From a virus, in the IMG/VR virus record IMGVR_UViG_3300027777_000109, positions 1 to 29,339 of that record: DNA of 29,339 bases. One strand, written 5' to 3'. The notes under the pieces were generated by a model that saw nothing but the letters and a program-made list of their open reading frames with translations, was not told the origin of the DNA and ran no database searches. Numbering within the stretch: position 1 is the first letter of the stretch; each line of letters opens with the position of its first letter. Positions 1 through 6,175 of the stretch are shown here, one piece after another. Made by a program: the position numbers and the translations under genes.

Positions 1-64
1 TGATAATGTTGTTTTTCTTTTGCGGGCTGCCATGTAGTTTCATAAGAGTGGTCTTATGCTCCAT
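1..64 (-). CDS. Partial small reading frame running off the left edge
   Basis: After the stop of the gene at 70-249, two minus-strand frames are open to the window edge. One starts with ATG at 64 and begins MEHKTTLMKLHGSPQKKN. The other starts with ATG at 33 and begins MAARKRKTTLS. Neither has a good Shine-Dalgarno sequence, so the true frame cannot be chosen here. By position at the front of the late operon this could be the start of a small terminase or another packaging gene, but that is a guess from gene order only. Confidence 0.3.
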   Translation of the reverse strand, partial: MEHKTTLMKLHGSPQKKNNII

Positions 65-69
65 AGGGA

Positions 70-249
70 TTATAAATATTTAGCTAATTCAGCAACTAGT
101 GCTTCTGCTTTTAGTTTGATTGCATCTACTTCTTCATCTACCCATTCAGAGAATGTTGTTTCAGCGTTGGCAAGTGCAGCAGTTAATCCTGCTACTTCTT
201 GTTGAGCTAAGTCTAGTTTCGCTTGGATTGCTTGCTTTAAAGTTGCCAT
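70..249 (-). CDS. Small coiled-coil-like hypothetical protein (59 aa)
   Basis: A 59-codon frame starts MATLKQAIQAKLDLAQQEV and ends AELAKYL. An AGGA Shine-Dalgarno sequence lies six bases before the ATG. The composition is rich in Ala, Glu, Leu and Lys with no Pro, which suggests one long helix or short coiled coil. It follows the 53-aa gene at 258-419 on the same strand and belongs to the start of the late operon. I do not recognise a family; small helical proteins at this place are common near phage packaging genes. Confidence 0.65.
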   Translation of the reverse strand: MATLKQAIQAKLDLAQQEVAGLTAALANAETTFSEWVDEEVDAIKLKAEALVAELAKYL

Positions 250-257
250 TTGTTATC

Positions 258-419
258 CTATTTTGTCATTAGCGCTTTGGCTAGTTTTTGAGGGTCTTTC
301 TTTACGCCTTCTGATGCCATTTGCTTGGCTTTGTCTTGAGGGATGCCTACACGTTTGGCTACAGCAGGATCATGAGCTGCTGCTTGAAATAACCTTTCCT
401 GCGCTGGTGACCACGGCAT
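258..419 (-). CDS. Small late-operon protein of the 'SPAQERLF...AKRVG' type (53 aa)
   Basis: A 53-codon frame begins MPWSPAQERLFQAAAHDP, continues AVAKRVGIPQDKAKQMASEG, and ends in a basic tail. AGGATG precedes the ATG. It resembles a widespread class of very small phage proteins that begin with MPF/MPW plus a 'kaQqrfm' helix followed by 'iAkr', whose function is unknown; this link is from memory. It is the first gene after the terminator at 436-466, so it is expected to be the promoter-proximal late gene. Confidence 0.65.
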   Translation of the reverse strand: MPWSPAQERLFQAAAHDPAVAKRVGIPQDKAKQMASEGVKKDPQKLAKALMTK

Positions 420-435
420 ATAGCATCCTTTAGAT

Positions 436-466
436 AAAAAAATGGACTAGGTTTTTACGCTAGTCC
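436..466 (-). terminator. Intrinsic terminator between the Q-like gene and the late genes (tR'-like)
   Basis: Read on the minus strand, GGACTAG and CTAGTCC form a perfect 7-bp stem (arms 460-466 and 444-450) with a 9-base loop. One A and then seven consecutive T (442-436) follow. It lies about 60-90 bases after the predicted start of the 534-562 promoter and just before the Shine-Dalgarno sequence of the first late gene. It would stop both early read-through and basal late transcription unless antitermination occurs. Confidence 0.8.
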
Positions 467-533
467 GAACCCACGGAGATGAGTTGAATGTCGGATTGCA
501 TATCATACAGACGTGCGAAGTCCAACTGTTGTA

Positions 534-562
534 ATATTACCACACTTTTAAGAAAAAGTCAA
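534..562 (-). promoter_or_regulatory. Strong sigma70-type late promoter (pR'-like)
   Basis: On the minus strand TTGACT (557-562) and TAATAT (534-539) are separated by exactly 17 bases. Each matches the sigma70 consensus at five of six positions. The -10 lies inside a perfect 10-base palindrome, GTAATATTAC (531-540). A second -10-like hexamer, TATGAT (502-507), sits about 20-25 bases after the expected transcription start, which recalls the sigma-dependent pause elements of lambdoid late promoters. The transcript would run directly into the terminator at 436-466. Confidence 0.75.
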
Positions 563-566
563 ATAC

Positions 567-893
567 TTAATATAGATTTTTCTCTGTCAATCTTTTTTGT
601 AACATTACCAAAGCTGAATCGTAATAGTTTTCCAATACCTTAATGTCCATCATAGACTTTTGACCCAGGTATACAATGTAGATAGAAGTCTTTTGTGGCG
701 TAGGCAGATCGTCTATTACTTTGTCTACGGCTCTAGCTGCATCTCTATCTACTTCATCGCCTAAATCCTCAAAGCTATGTAAACCCCCTGACATGAATCC
801 TGTTGACTTTGATTTGTATCCTAGCTTGTTGTTATCAAACTTCATAAAGTCCCTCCACAGATCAAGGTAATAAATGACACGGCCAGCATCCAT
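567..893 (-). CDS. Putative Q-like / RinA-like late transcription regulator (108 aa)
   Basis: The N-terminal half has the pattern YYLDLWRDFMK...LGYKSKSTGFMSGG. The C-terminal half (about residues 55-105) looks like a sigma-region-4-type helix-turn-helix: VDKVIDDLPTPQKTSIYIVY, then a helical YDSALVMLQKRL. Small phage proteins of this shape sit at the end of early operons and are sometimes annotated as antitermination Q. The ATG overlaps the RusA stop (TAATG), with GAGGA upstream. It is the last gene of the early operon and directly precedes a promoter-terminator pair, which is the strongest support for a late-switch role. Sequence similarity alone would leave it hypothetical. Confidence 0.6.
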   Translation of the reverse strand: MDAGRVIYYLDLWRDFMKFDNNKLGYKSKSTGFMSGGLHSFEDLGDEVDRDAARAVDKVIDDLPTPQKTSIYIVYLGQKSMMDIKVLENYYDSALVMLQKRLTEKNLY

Positions 894-1276
894 TATATAT
901 AATCCTCATATTGTTCTAGCATCTGGTGAACCTTATTGTACTCAACTAACACGACCTTACACATGCCACCCTGCACTACAGGTCTACGTACTACCCACAG
1001 AAAGTCTACCTGCTCATCATCTAAGAATACGCCAGCTAGTTGTAACGCATCTTGGACAGCTTTGACACGGTTATCTATATCAAATTTACGCTTAGTGGCT
1101 GGATACAATGCTATAAAGATAGCAAGCCTTCCTGATATTTTAGCTTTGGCTTCTATTGCTGCTTCTGTAACTGCTTTTCTAAAATCTATGGCTTCCTTCT
1201 TAAGATACTTTCGTTTACCTGACATTCCCCACATGTGGTTTACTGTTGGCGGAAAGGGTAAGGTTAGGTTAATCAT
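893..1276 (-). CDS. rusA: RusA-family Holliday junction resolvase (127 aa)
   Basis: This would cleave four-way DNA junctions formed during recombination or replication. It starts with the family's typical beta strand and PFPPTVNH. The metal-binding segment KRKFDIDNRVKAVQDAL gives Asp66 and Asp68, Lys72 follows, and Asp87 lies in GVFLDDEQVD. The 19-residue gap from Asp68 to Asp87 matches E. coli RusA Asp72 to Asp91. The length matches the family (about 120 aa). The start overlaps the end of the Ref-type nuclease gene, indicating translational coupling. It acts with NinB and Ref in this operon and with ERF and SSB from the divergent operon. Confidence 0.92.
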   Translation of the reverse strand: MINLTLPFPPTVNHMWGMSGKRKYLKKEAIDFRKAVTEAAIEAKAKISGRLAIFIALYPATKRKFDIDNRVKAVQDALQLAGVFLDDEQVDFLWVVRRPVVQGGMCKVVLVEYNKVHQMLEQYEDYI

Positions 1277-1562
1277 TTAGCAATGCCTTTACTTTTTCTA
1301 ATAGTTCGGTTTCAGTCCCATACTTACGCTCAAACTCTTTTATCCCTGCATGGAGGGCAGTCCCCCAAGGGCCATGAAGATGATGATTGGGACACAAAGG
1401 AATAGCATTAGTCCAATGACTTTTTTGCCCTGCACCTGCGCCATGTCTAATATGATGTATGTGTGGAGGAGAATAGCCGTAGTTAAGATTGTGGCATACA
1501 ATACAGCCAAGTTGAAATAGTTTATCATAATGTTCTTTCTCTGCCTTAGATGACATACTCAC
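1269..1562 (-). CDS. Ref-type HNH / RecA-dependent nuclease (97 aa)
   Basis: The protein has paired metal ligands and an HNH-like core: CIVCHNL near residues 20-26, PHIHHIRHGAGAGQKSHW, then PLCPNHHLHG, and a C-terminal FERKYGTETELLEK. This matches the phage P1 Ref family (recombination enhancement function, a RecA-dependent nuclease domain) in motif order and small size. The longest start is GTG at 1562; an ATG at 1556 is in frame and could be the true start, since neither has ideal Shine-Dalgarno spacing. It overlaps the previous gene by 17 bases and the RusA gene by 8. Confidence 0.85.
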   Translation of the reverse strand: MSMSSKAEKEHYDKLFQLGCIVCHNLNYGYSPPHIHHIRHGAGAGQKSHWTNAIPLCPNHHLHGPWGTALHAGIKEFERKYGTETELLEKVKALLND

Positions 1563-2022
1563 CGCTCATTGATGACTGAAACTTGCCATGAAAGTTTGAC
1601 TTGTAGTTTAGCTCCCATTTTACAGTATCCTCACGGCTATATTGCTTAACAACGTCTTTGCTAATACGGCCTTCGTAGATAGCATCACGTAACTTAGGTT
1701 CTAGATCAGGGTATAAGCTGTTATTAAAGTAATCTCGTAATGGATCAGCGGATCGTAAATAAGTTTTAGACCACGGAAAGCTATCTACGTTAATTGCTGT
1801 AAATTCTGTAGCTGCCTGTCCGCTACCTTGCCGTCTAATCTTTTTCCATGTCACAAAGTTGTTGTCTTGAAACCACTTGCAATGTTCCCATATGATAGAC
1901 GGGTAGGTGTGCATTTCATTACATAGATCGCTAATGGTTTTAGGGCCATTAATAATATACTGAAAGGCCACGCAACGATTAAAAGCGTTTTCTACTGAAT
2001 TTTCATAATTGTTTTTGTTCAT
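1546..2022 (-). CDS. Hypothetical protein with winged-helix-like N-terminus (158 aa)
   Basis: The start at 2022 is chosen because AGGAGG lies five bases upstream; a longer in-frame ATG at 2037 has no such site. Residues of about 20-75 look like a winged helix: a helix, TISDLCNEMHTYPSIIWEHC as a possible recognition region, then NNFVTWKKIRRQGSG as a beta wing. The C-terminal half is polar and unrecognised. It lies between the PPCRAWG protein and the Ref-type nuclease. A DNA-binding role is inferred from fold pattern only; it could be a regulator or a replication accessory. Confidence 0.7.
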   Translation of the reverse strand: MNKNNYENSVENAFNRCVAFQYIINGPKTISDLCNEMHTYPSIIWEHCKWFQDNNFVTWKKIRRQGSGQAATEFTAINVDSFPWSKTYLRSADPLRDYFNNSLYPDLEPKLRDAIYEGRISKDVVKQYSREDTVKWELNYKSNFHGKFQSSMSGEYVI

Positions 2023-2567
2023 TATATCCTCCTGCAAATTTCGGTTATAAAATCAATTAAAGCATCTGGCGTATATTCTCGCTGATACTGCGTACATCTT
2101 TTAGTTCCTTTTACATTTCCACAAATAGACCTATCAGTAGGCGATAGATTGGGGGGGGGTAGCTCAGGTAATTCTCTCATAGCAATACCGCAAATGTAAA
2201 GCTTAGTTTTTTTATGTGCTACATGACCAAAATCATATTGATCTACCTCAATTGTAAAGCCACCAAACTCATCAGGAAACTCGCCTTCTAATGGCAGATA
2301 AGCTTCTTTCCATAGACGTGAGCCAGCAGGATGTTCTAATACTCCACCGTTAAGCCTTACTTGAGCCAATGCAAAATAAGCTAATTGCTTTTCATCAGGT
2401 CTAGGGTTAGCCATGTGTGACAGCATACCCCAAGCACGACAAGGAGGATGTGCTAATACAGGATAACTTTTACAATAGTTTCTTGCATCACGATTGATGT
2501 CGTATACGTCATATCCATCTAATTGTTTATAACGGCTGTCATCTCTAGCAAATAATACAGCTATCAT
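2022..2567 (-). CDS. Phage 'HPPCRAWG' protein, possible DNA-modification role (181 aa)
   Basis: The protein begins MIAVLFARDDSRYKQLDGYD and contains HPPCRAWG (residues 40-47), RPDEKQLAYFALAQVRLNGG, LEHPAGSRLW and VDQYDFGHVAHKKTKLYI. This set is known from many phage replication regions. The PPC sequence resembles the catalytic Pro-Cys of C5-cytosine methyltransferase motif IV, but I see no S-adenosylmethionine motif, so catalysis is not established. A run of nine identical bases (2151-2159) encodes three prolines and is a possible slippage point. The start overlaps the methyltransferase stop (ATGA). Confidence 0.75.
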   Translation of the reverse strand: MIAVLFARDDSRYKQLDGYDVYDINRDARNYCKSYPVLAHPPCRAWGMLSHMANPRPDEKQLAYFALAQVRLNGGVLEHPAGSRLWKEAYLPLEGEFPDEFGGFTIEVDQYDFGHVAHKKTKLYICGIAMRELPELPPPNLSPTDRSICGNVKGTKRCTQYQREYTPDALIDFITEICRRI

Positions 2568-3151
2568 TTTTGAAACACCATAAAATAACTATGAAATATT
2601 CTGGCGTGTTTTTGTTTTCCATTTTTATTAGGGCTTGGCATTCTATTTTTTGCTGCTAAAACAAATAAATCTTTTAATTTTAATCCTGCTTCATTAGCCC
2701 ATTGTGTTGCAAATATATGAGTGGGATGAAGCTTGTGATTATGAACAATATCTTGACATTTTAAAATTAAATAACCTTTTTTCTTTAATACTCTATTACA
2801 TTCTATAAATGTTTTTGAATAATGTTCTTGTAACTCATCATAACGCCAATATCCAGAAAATCTTTTACCCATTACCATATTTGTATCACGTCCTGCTTTT
2901 ATATAAGTTAAAAAAGGAGGGTCAAATACAACGCTTTCTAATGTATTATCAAAAAATGGCAAATCATCACTACTTGCTTGTTGTGTATTTGACGTTTGTG
3001 GGTCAATATCAATTTTATATTTTGGTTCATAATTATTTTTATAAAAAGAACCATTGCCATAAGTAATATCAGCATCAAATCCAGCAGGACAATATAATTG
3101 CATTATGCTATGCAATATTTCATTTTGGTCATAAGACAATGACTTAATCAT
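2564..3151 (-). CDS. DNA methyltransferase, N6-adenine/N4-cytosine type (195 aa)
   Basis: Residues 30-37 (TYGNGSFY) look like the S-adenosylmethionine-binding motif I, and DPPF at residues 77-80 is the catalytic motif IV; the order is I then IV. Between them, DDLPFFDNTLESVVF is the usual acidic strand before DPPF. A helix, ECNRVLKKKGYLILKC, follows as in other phage N-4/N-6 methylases. The start at 3151 is chosen because AGGATTGAT precedes it and the upstream gene stops at 3153; longer frames begin inside NinB. It probably protects phage DNA from restriction, or forms a modification set with its neighbours. Confidence 0.85.
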   Translation of the reverse strand: MIKSLSYDQNEILHSIMQLYCPAGFDADITYGNGSFYKNNYEPKYKIDIDPQTSNTQQASSDDLPFFDNTLESVVFDPPFLTYIKAGRDTNMVMGKRFSGYWRYDELQEHYSKTFIECNRVLKKKGYLILKCQDIVHNHKLHPTHIFATQWANEAGLKLKDLFVLAAKNRMPSPNKNGKQKHARIFHSYFMVFQK

Positions 3152-3152
3152 A

Positions 3153-3461
3153 TCAATCCTGTAAGTAAATTCCATGTTCAGCAGCATAGCGTTCTACCCT
3201 GTCCATGAAGTTGTTAAGTTCTTCCACCGTTAAATCAGCAGTCCCACGTAAACTATATACTGTTTTCCCATTAGTGACAACCTCATTGTAACCAAGCCAG
3301 CGATCCTTCATTACAATTTTCCACCACATCGCATGGTGTAACAATCCGTCAGCGCCCTTTACCTTTTCAGAGATAGCTTGAAACAATAAATGCAGTCGAT
3401 TGTTCTGAGGATTACTTCTTCTTGCGATTTGCCCGCAAGTCGGGCATTTTGAATGCGACAC
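3153..3461 (-). CDS. ninB: NinB / lambda Orf-like recombination mediator (102 aa)
   Basis: NinB (Orf) helps load recombination proteins onto SSB-coated DNA. The core RRSNPQNNRLHLLFQAISE is followed by HHAMWWKIVMKDRWLGY and the end TADLTVEELNNFMDRVERYA. Together they match NinB proteins, which share the SxxQN start and the 'aaehGv' C-terminus (here AAEHGIYL). The predicted start is a GTG at 3461 with GGAGGT eight bases upstream. The N-terminus carries an extra CPTC pair that is unusual and would vanish if translation began further in. It overlaps the upstream gene out of frame by 50 bases. Confidence 0.8.
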   Translation of the reverse strand: MSHSKCPTCGQIARRSNPQNNRLHLLFQAISEKVKGADGLLHHAMWWKIVMKDRWLGYNEVVTNGKTVYSLRGTADLTVEELNNFMDRVERYAAEHGIYLQD

Positions 3462-3600
3462 TTGGTGTTACCTCCTTGTACAATACATCCTCGTATTTCA
3501 ATAACCACTTGGTGCTTTTATGTATTTTACCATCATTGGTGGTAACTTTCCATTCACAATCACCAAACTGTTTATAAAACTCAGTTTCAGCAAAGTTCAT
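3412..3600 (-). CDS. Small hypothetical protein (62 aa)
   Basis: This frame begins MNFAETEFYKQFGDCEWKVT and ends with the basic tail RANRKKK. Its start overlaps the stop of the gene at 3597-3758 (ATGA), so it fits the coupled operon. Its last 50 bases overlap the NinB gene in a different frame. The composition suggests a small soluble beta protein with a basic C-terminus that could contact nucleic acid. I do not recognise a family. Confidence 0.6.
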   Translation of the reverse strand: MNFAETEFYKQFGDCEWKVTTNDGKIHKSTKWLLKYEDVLYKEVTPSVAFKMPDLRANRKKK

Positions 3601-3758
3601 TGTAATGTTTCCGTAAAGTTATCAAAGTCTACAATCTGAAATGTTAATGGATTATCAAAACTAGCATTTTCCATAAAATCATCTAAATCGTATTGTGAGA
3701 TAAAGTTCATGGTGCATACAAAGTTATCTTGTGAATCGTAAACAAAAACTAATATCAT
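3597..3758 (-). CDS. Small acidic hypothetical protein (53 aa)
   Basis: A 53-codon frame begins MILVFVYDSQDNFVCTMNF, ends NFTETLQ, and is strongly acidic and aromatic. It overlaps the helicase stop at its start and the next gene's ATG at its end, both through ATGA. This stop/start coupling on both sides is the main reason to accept it. It lies between the helicase and NinB. No family is recognised. Confidence 0.6.
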   Translation of the reverse strand: MILVFVYDSQDNFVCTMNFISQYDLDDFMENASFDNPLTFQIVDFDNFTETLQ

Positions 3759-4612
3759 GATATGCCCTTGTAAAACTCTTGTTCGTTAATATATGTAGCC
3801 TTGTGATAATCATACAACAAATCAGCCATGCCAGGCGATCCTGTACTGTTAAATCTTACTTTTTGTATATGAACCTGTGTCTGTTGTGGATTATTCGCCA
3901 CATCCCGCCAAATTGCAATACAATTATCTGCTTTGTTATACCAATGAGCGCTGCCACTTATGTCATAAGGCCGTGGAACAGGATAGTTACCATCTTTATC
4001 CTTTTGCATCTTCATCGGATGCGCTACTAAAAACAAATGTGTCTTGTAATCTCTAGCTGCCCTACGCAATTCAGTAAGAATACGGCTAATGTATTCAGTT
4101 TCGCTTAATCCTGCTGGCCTGTAATGGTCCATCTCATTCCACGGGTCAATTACCAAAGCTCTAGGTTGTGTTATAGATTGGTCAAGCCACGGCAAAGCCT
4201 CATTAATAATGTGCATAGGAGTAAACTCAGTTTCGCTTGGTTTAATAAACGAAAAGTTTTTATTCATACGATCAAGTGAATCTAACATTTCTTCCTGTGA
4301 CATACGTTTATTACCAAAGAAAGGTTTTTGTGCATACTTCTCTATAATCTTTTTAGCGTGCATTTCTAATGGATGATTTTCAGGACTAAACATAGCAATA
4401 CGATAATTGTGATGTACAGCAAGATTAACGCACAACGCATCCAGCCACTCGGACTTCCCATGACTAGGCATACCAGTTACCACAGTAAACTCACCTTCTT
4501 TCACGGTAAAGAACTGATCTACGTTAGACCACCCTGTAGTATGACCTTTAGCAACGCCTTTAACGTATAAATCATCTATTTCTGTTAATAAACTTCTAGG
4601 ATTGACTATCAT
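3755..4612 (-). CDS. DnaB/Twinkle-type replicative DNA helicase, RecA-like core (285 aa)
   Basis: This is the motor that would unwind DNA at the phage fork. GMPSHGKS (residues 47-54) is the Walker A loop, FSPEN (about 75-79) carries the catalytic Glu, LVIDPWNE (about 153-160) is Walker B, LFLVAHP (about 193-199) is the H4-like sensor, and GSAHWYNKADN (about 220-230) is a typical Twinkle/T7 gp4 segment. There is no N-terminal primase or TOPRIM domain, so it is a helicase-only version and priming must come from elsewhere. The start at 4612 is chosen because GGAG lies six bases upstream; the longer frame begins inside the previous gene. Confidence 0.88.
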   Translation of the reverse strand: MIVNPRSLLTEIDDLYVKGVAKGHTTGWSNVDQFFTVKEGEFTVVTGMPSHGKSEWLDALCVNLAVHHNYRIAMFSPENHPLEMHAKKIIEKYAQKPFFGNKRMSQEEMLDSLDRMNKNFSFIKPSETEFTPMHIINEALPWLDQSITQPRALVIDPWNEMDHYRPAGLSETEYISRILTELRRAARDYKTHLFLVAHPMKMQKDKDGNYPVPRPYDISGSAHWYNKADNCIAIWRDVANNPQQTQVHIQKVRFNSTGSPGMADLLYDYHKATYINEQEFYKGIS

Positions 4613-4613
4613 C

Positions 4614-5453
4614 TCAATCTCCGCAAAAACATTCAATAGACTCGTCTATAAAATCTATGGTTTTCTGATTATGTGCATTGTCATACATCTGCTGATAACT
4701 AGGGCGATCCTTCCTAAATCTGCCCCCCCCACCAAAGGACAGATTTGAGGTCTGAACCATTGTTTCCATCTTTGCCCACCAAATTGCACGTTCTGGCTTT
4801 TCTTCAATAAGCGATTGTACTTGCTTCCCACCTTTAAGAAAACACAAATCACAATTTCCGTGCATTGTAGTTCCATTGTTATTAAATAATCCCAAATCAA
4901 AAGATTGAGCTTTCCAAAAATTGCCAACAATTTCTTTGGTAACTCCATCGCTTCCTAATGGAGCAACTTTTTCTCCATATTTTCCATCATAATTATTAGC
5001 AACTTTAGCCAATCGTCTTTGTTCATCAGCTCTAATACCAATCATGTTAATTACAGATTCAAGTCCAATTGATTTTGCATAACGTTGCATTGTTTTTATT
5101 TTCAATTCAGCAGTACAAAACCTACTAACTGGGTTGGGTAAAAATTTACGTTTAATAATTAATGCTTCAAAAGGCTCACCATTACGACTAGCTGTTTCAT
5201 AATTAACAATTTCAAATTTTGATTCACTATCTCTAAATTCTAACCAAACAATATTAACATTCCAATTAACGCCACAATCATTTACAAACTTTAATGTAGC
5301 TTCTTCTTCTTTACCTGTATTAGCAAAAACAACCATTGCCTCTTTGGGAAGTTTTCCATTATGAGCTTCTAATACTTTCCAAAGCATATAACCAGATGTG
5401 CGACCTCCACTAAAGCTAATAAATGTTGGCTCTGTAATTAAATATGGATTCAT
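4614..5453 (-). CDS. PAPS-reductase / adenine nucleotide alpha-hydrolase family protein (279 aa)
   Basis: The PP-loop SGGRTSG (residues 15-21) binds the nucleotide phosphate, followed by VVFANTGKE, which is characteristic of the PAPS-reductase/DndC superfamily. Cysteines at 113 (SRFCTAELK), 201 and 204 (CDLC) and 275/277 (CFC) could hold an iron-sulfur cluster, as in DndC-like members. Such genes are frequent in phage replication regions. Reported guesses range from sulfur assimilation to DNA sulfur modification; the substrate cannot be read from the sequence. A G8 homopolymer (minus strand, 4723-4730) encodes part of a four-glycine run. The start overlaps the replication protein stop, with AAGGTGG upstream. 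Confidence 0.82.
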   Translation of the reverse strand: MNPYLITEPTFISFSGGRTSGYMLWKVLEAHNGKLPKEAMVVFANTGKEEEATLKFVNDCGVNWNVNIVWLEFRDSESKFEIVNYETASRNGEPFEALIIKRKFLPNPVSRFCTAELKIKTMQRYAKSIGLESVINMIGIRADEQRRLAKVANNYDGKYGEKVAPLGSDGVTKEIVGNFWKAQSFDLGLFNNNGTTMHGNCDLCFLKGGKQVQSLIEEKPERAIWWAKMETMVQTSNLSFGGGGRFRKDRPSYQQMYDNAHNQKTIDFIDESIECFCGD

Positions 5454-6022
5454 AATACCACCTTGTTTTTCTTTTCATCAGGAACTTTAGCCCAATTGTC
5501 TCTTATGGCTTTCATAAATGCAGCATCCCAATTTGTGTATTTATAGTTTCTAGCTATAGATGATAAAACAAAATTATCAAAATGTTTTTGTAAATTTGTA
5601 TATCCATTTTTTTGCGCCCAATCTATCACTTTATCAGTCATGTAAAAATCAACAGGAATTGTTGTCTCTCTCTGTCTCTTCTTTGTCTCTGTCTCTGTCT
5701 CTGGGATAGCATCCTGCAAGCATGGCGCTAGCATAGTGCTAGCATCTAAAAAGAATCCATTGTCAATCAAAGGTTTAAGTGCAGATTCTAATTCTTTTTG
5801 TGATATTCTTAAACGAAATTCAAGTTCATCAAAATCAGCATCAAAAATACCTTCTACAGATTCAGACGCTAGCAACCATAAAACAGGTGCTAGACCTTTG
5901 CTAGCAAGTGGCAAGCGCATAAATTCTTTATCGTTTAATAGATCACGGTGTAATTTAATCCAAGGAGGATTTCGATCTTTATAATGCTGGAACTTAACCC
6001 AGTTCTTAGGTATTAATTTCAT
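5450..6022 (-). CDS. Replication initiation protein, O-like (190 aa)
   Basis: The start at 6022 is chosen because AGGAGG stands four bases upstream; the longer frame from 6097 runs through the leader. Residues 1-100 contain KNWVKFQHYKDRNPPWIKLH and a probable winged-helix region (PLASKGLAPVLWLLASE, FRLRISQKELESALKPLIDN), seen in phage initiator and DnaT-like proteins. A repetitive linker (ETETETKKRQRET) leads to a C-terminal helicase-loader-like end (YTNWDAAFMKAIRDNWAKVP). It is first in the operon, upstream of the helicase, like lambda O and P. The coding DNA holds repeats that may be the origin. Confidence 0.75.
   Translation of the reverse strand: MKLIPKNWVKFQHYKDRNPPWIKLHRDLLNDKEFMRLPLASKGLAPVLWLLASESVEGIFDADFDELEFRLRISQKELESALKPLIDNGFFLDASTMLAPCLQDAIPETETETKKRQRETTIPVDFYMTDKVIDWAQKNGYTNLQKHFDNFVLSSIARNYKYTNWDAAFMKAIRDNWAKVPDEKKNKVVL
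5664..5905. repeat. Repeat cluster inside the initiator gene, candidate replication origin
   Basis: Five copies of GTCTCT (plus strand) start at 5664, 5674, 5685, 5691 and 5697. Four perfect GCTAGC palindromes lie at 5727-5732, 5738-5743, 5868-5873 and 5900-5905, with a degenerate GTGCTAGAC at 5888-5896. The cluster is inside the replication initiator gene, as lambda's iterons are inside gene O. An origin function is inferred from this placement; the repeats also encode protein, so codon bias cannot be excluded. Confidence 0.45.
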
Positions 6023-6046
6023 ATAACCTCCTAATATTCCCTCTTT

Positions 6047-6108
6047 AAAAAAACTGGGCAGGATACGGAGGGAGGAACGTATCTTTTCGGTCTGCATAAC
6101 CTAGCCCA
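6047..6108 (-). promoter_or_regulatory. Leader inverted repeats with T-run: possible attenuator of the early minus operon
   Basis: In the untranslated leader of the initiator gene, outer arms TGGGC/GCCCA (6104-6108 and 6055-6059) enclose an inner pair GATACG/CGTATC (6078-6083 and 6062-6067). The outer arm is followed on the minus strand by G and seven T (6053-6047). The inner loop is a pyrimidine stretch, TTCCTCCCTC, able to pair with the downstream AGGAGG. This could be a terminator or a translation control. The outer stem is only five pairs, so confidence is modest. Confidence 0.4.
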
Positions 6109-6113
6109 TAAAG

Positions 6114-6142
6114 ATTAAATCATAGTTATTTAATAAATGCAA
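6114..6142 (-). promoter_or_regulatory. Weak candidate promoter for the early minus operon
   Basis: TTGCAT (6137-6142) and TTTAAT (6114-6119) are 17 bases apart on the minus strand in a very AT-rich stretch. The -35 is poor and the -10 matches five of six. Some promoter must exist here to drive 6022 to 567; this is the best-spaced pair I found, but an activator-dependent or phage-specific promoter is equally possible. A nearby TATGAT (about 6120-6125) is an alternative -10 without a good -35. Confidence 0.35.
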
Positions 6143-6175
6143 ATAAAATATTTTTAAAATAATTACAAATAATGC

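Noticed and set aside
874-1280. Plus-strand open frames overlapping the RusA gene
   Set aside because: They are antisense to a clear RusA gene, have no Shine-Dalgarno sequence or promoter, and are rich in Thr, Ser and Arg as expected from a shadow frame.
6023-6097. N-terminal extension of the replication initiator from ATG at 6097
   Set aside because: It crosses the inverted-repeat leader and lacks a Shine-Dalgarno sequence, whereas AGGAGG stands at ideal distance from the ATG at 6022.
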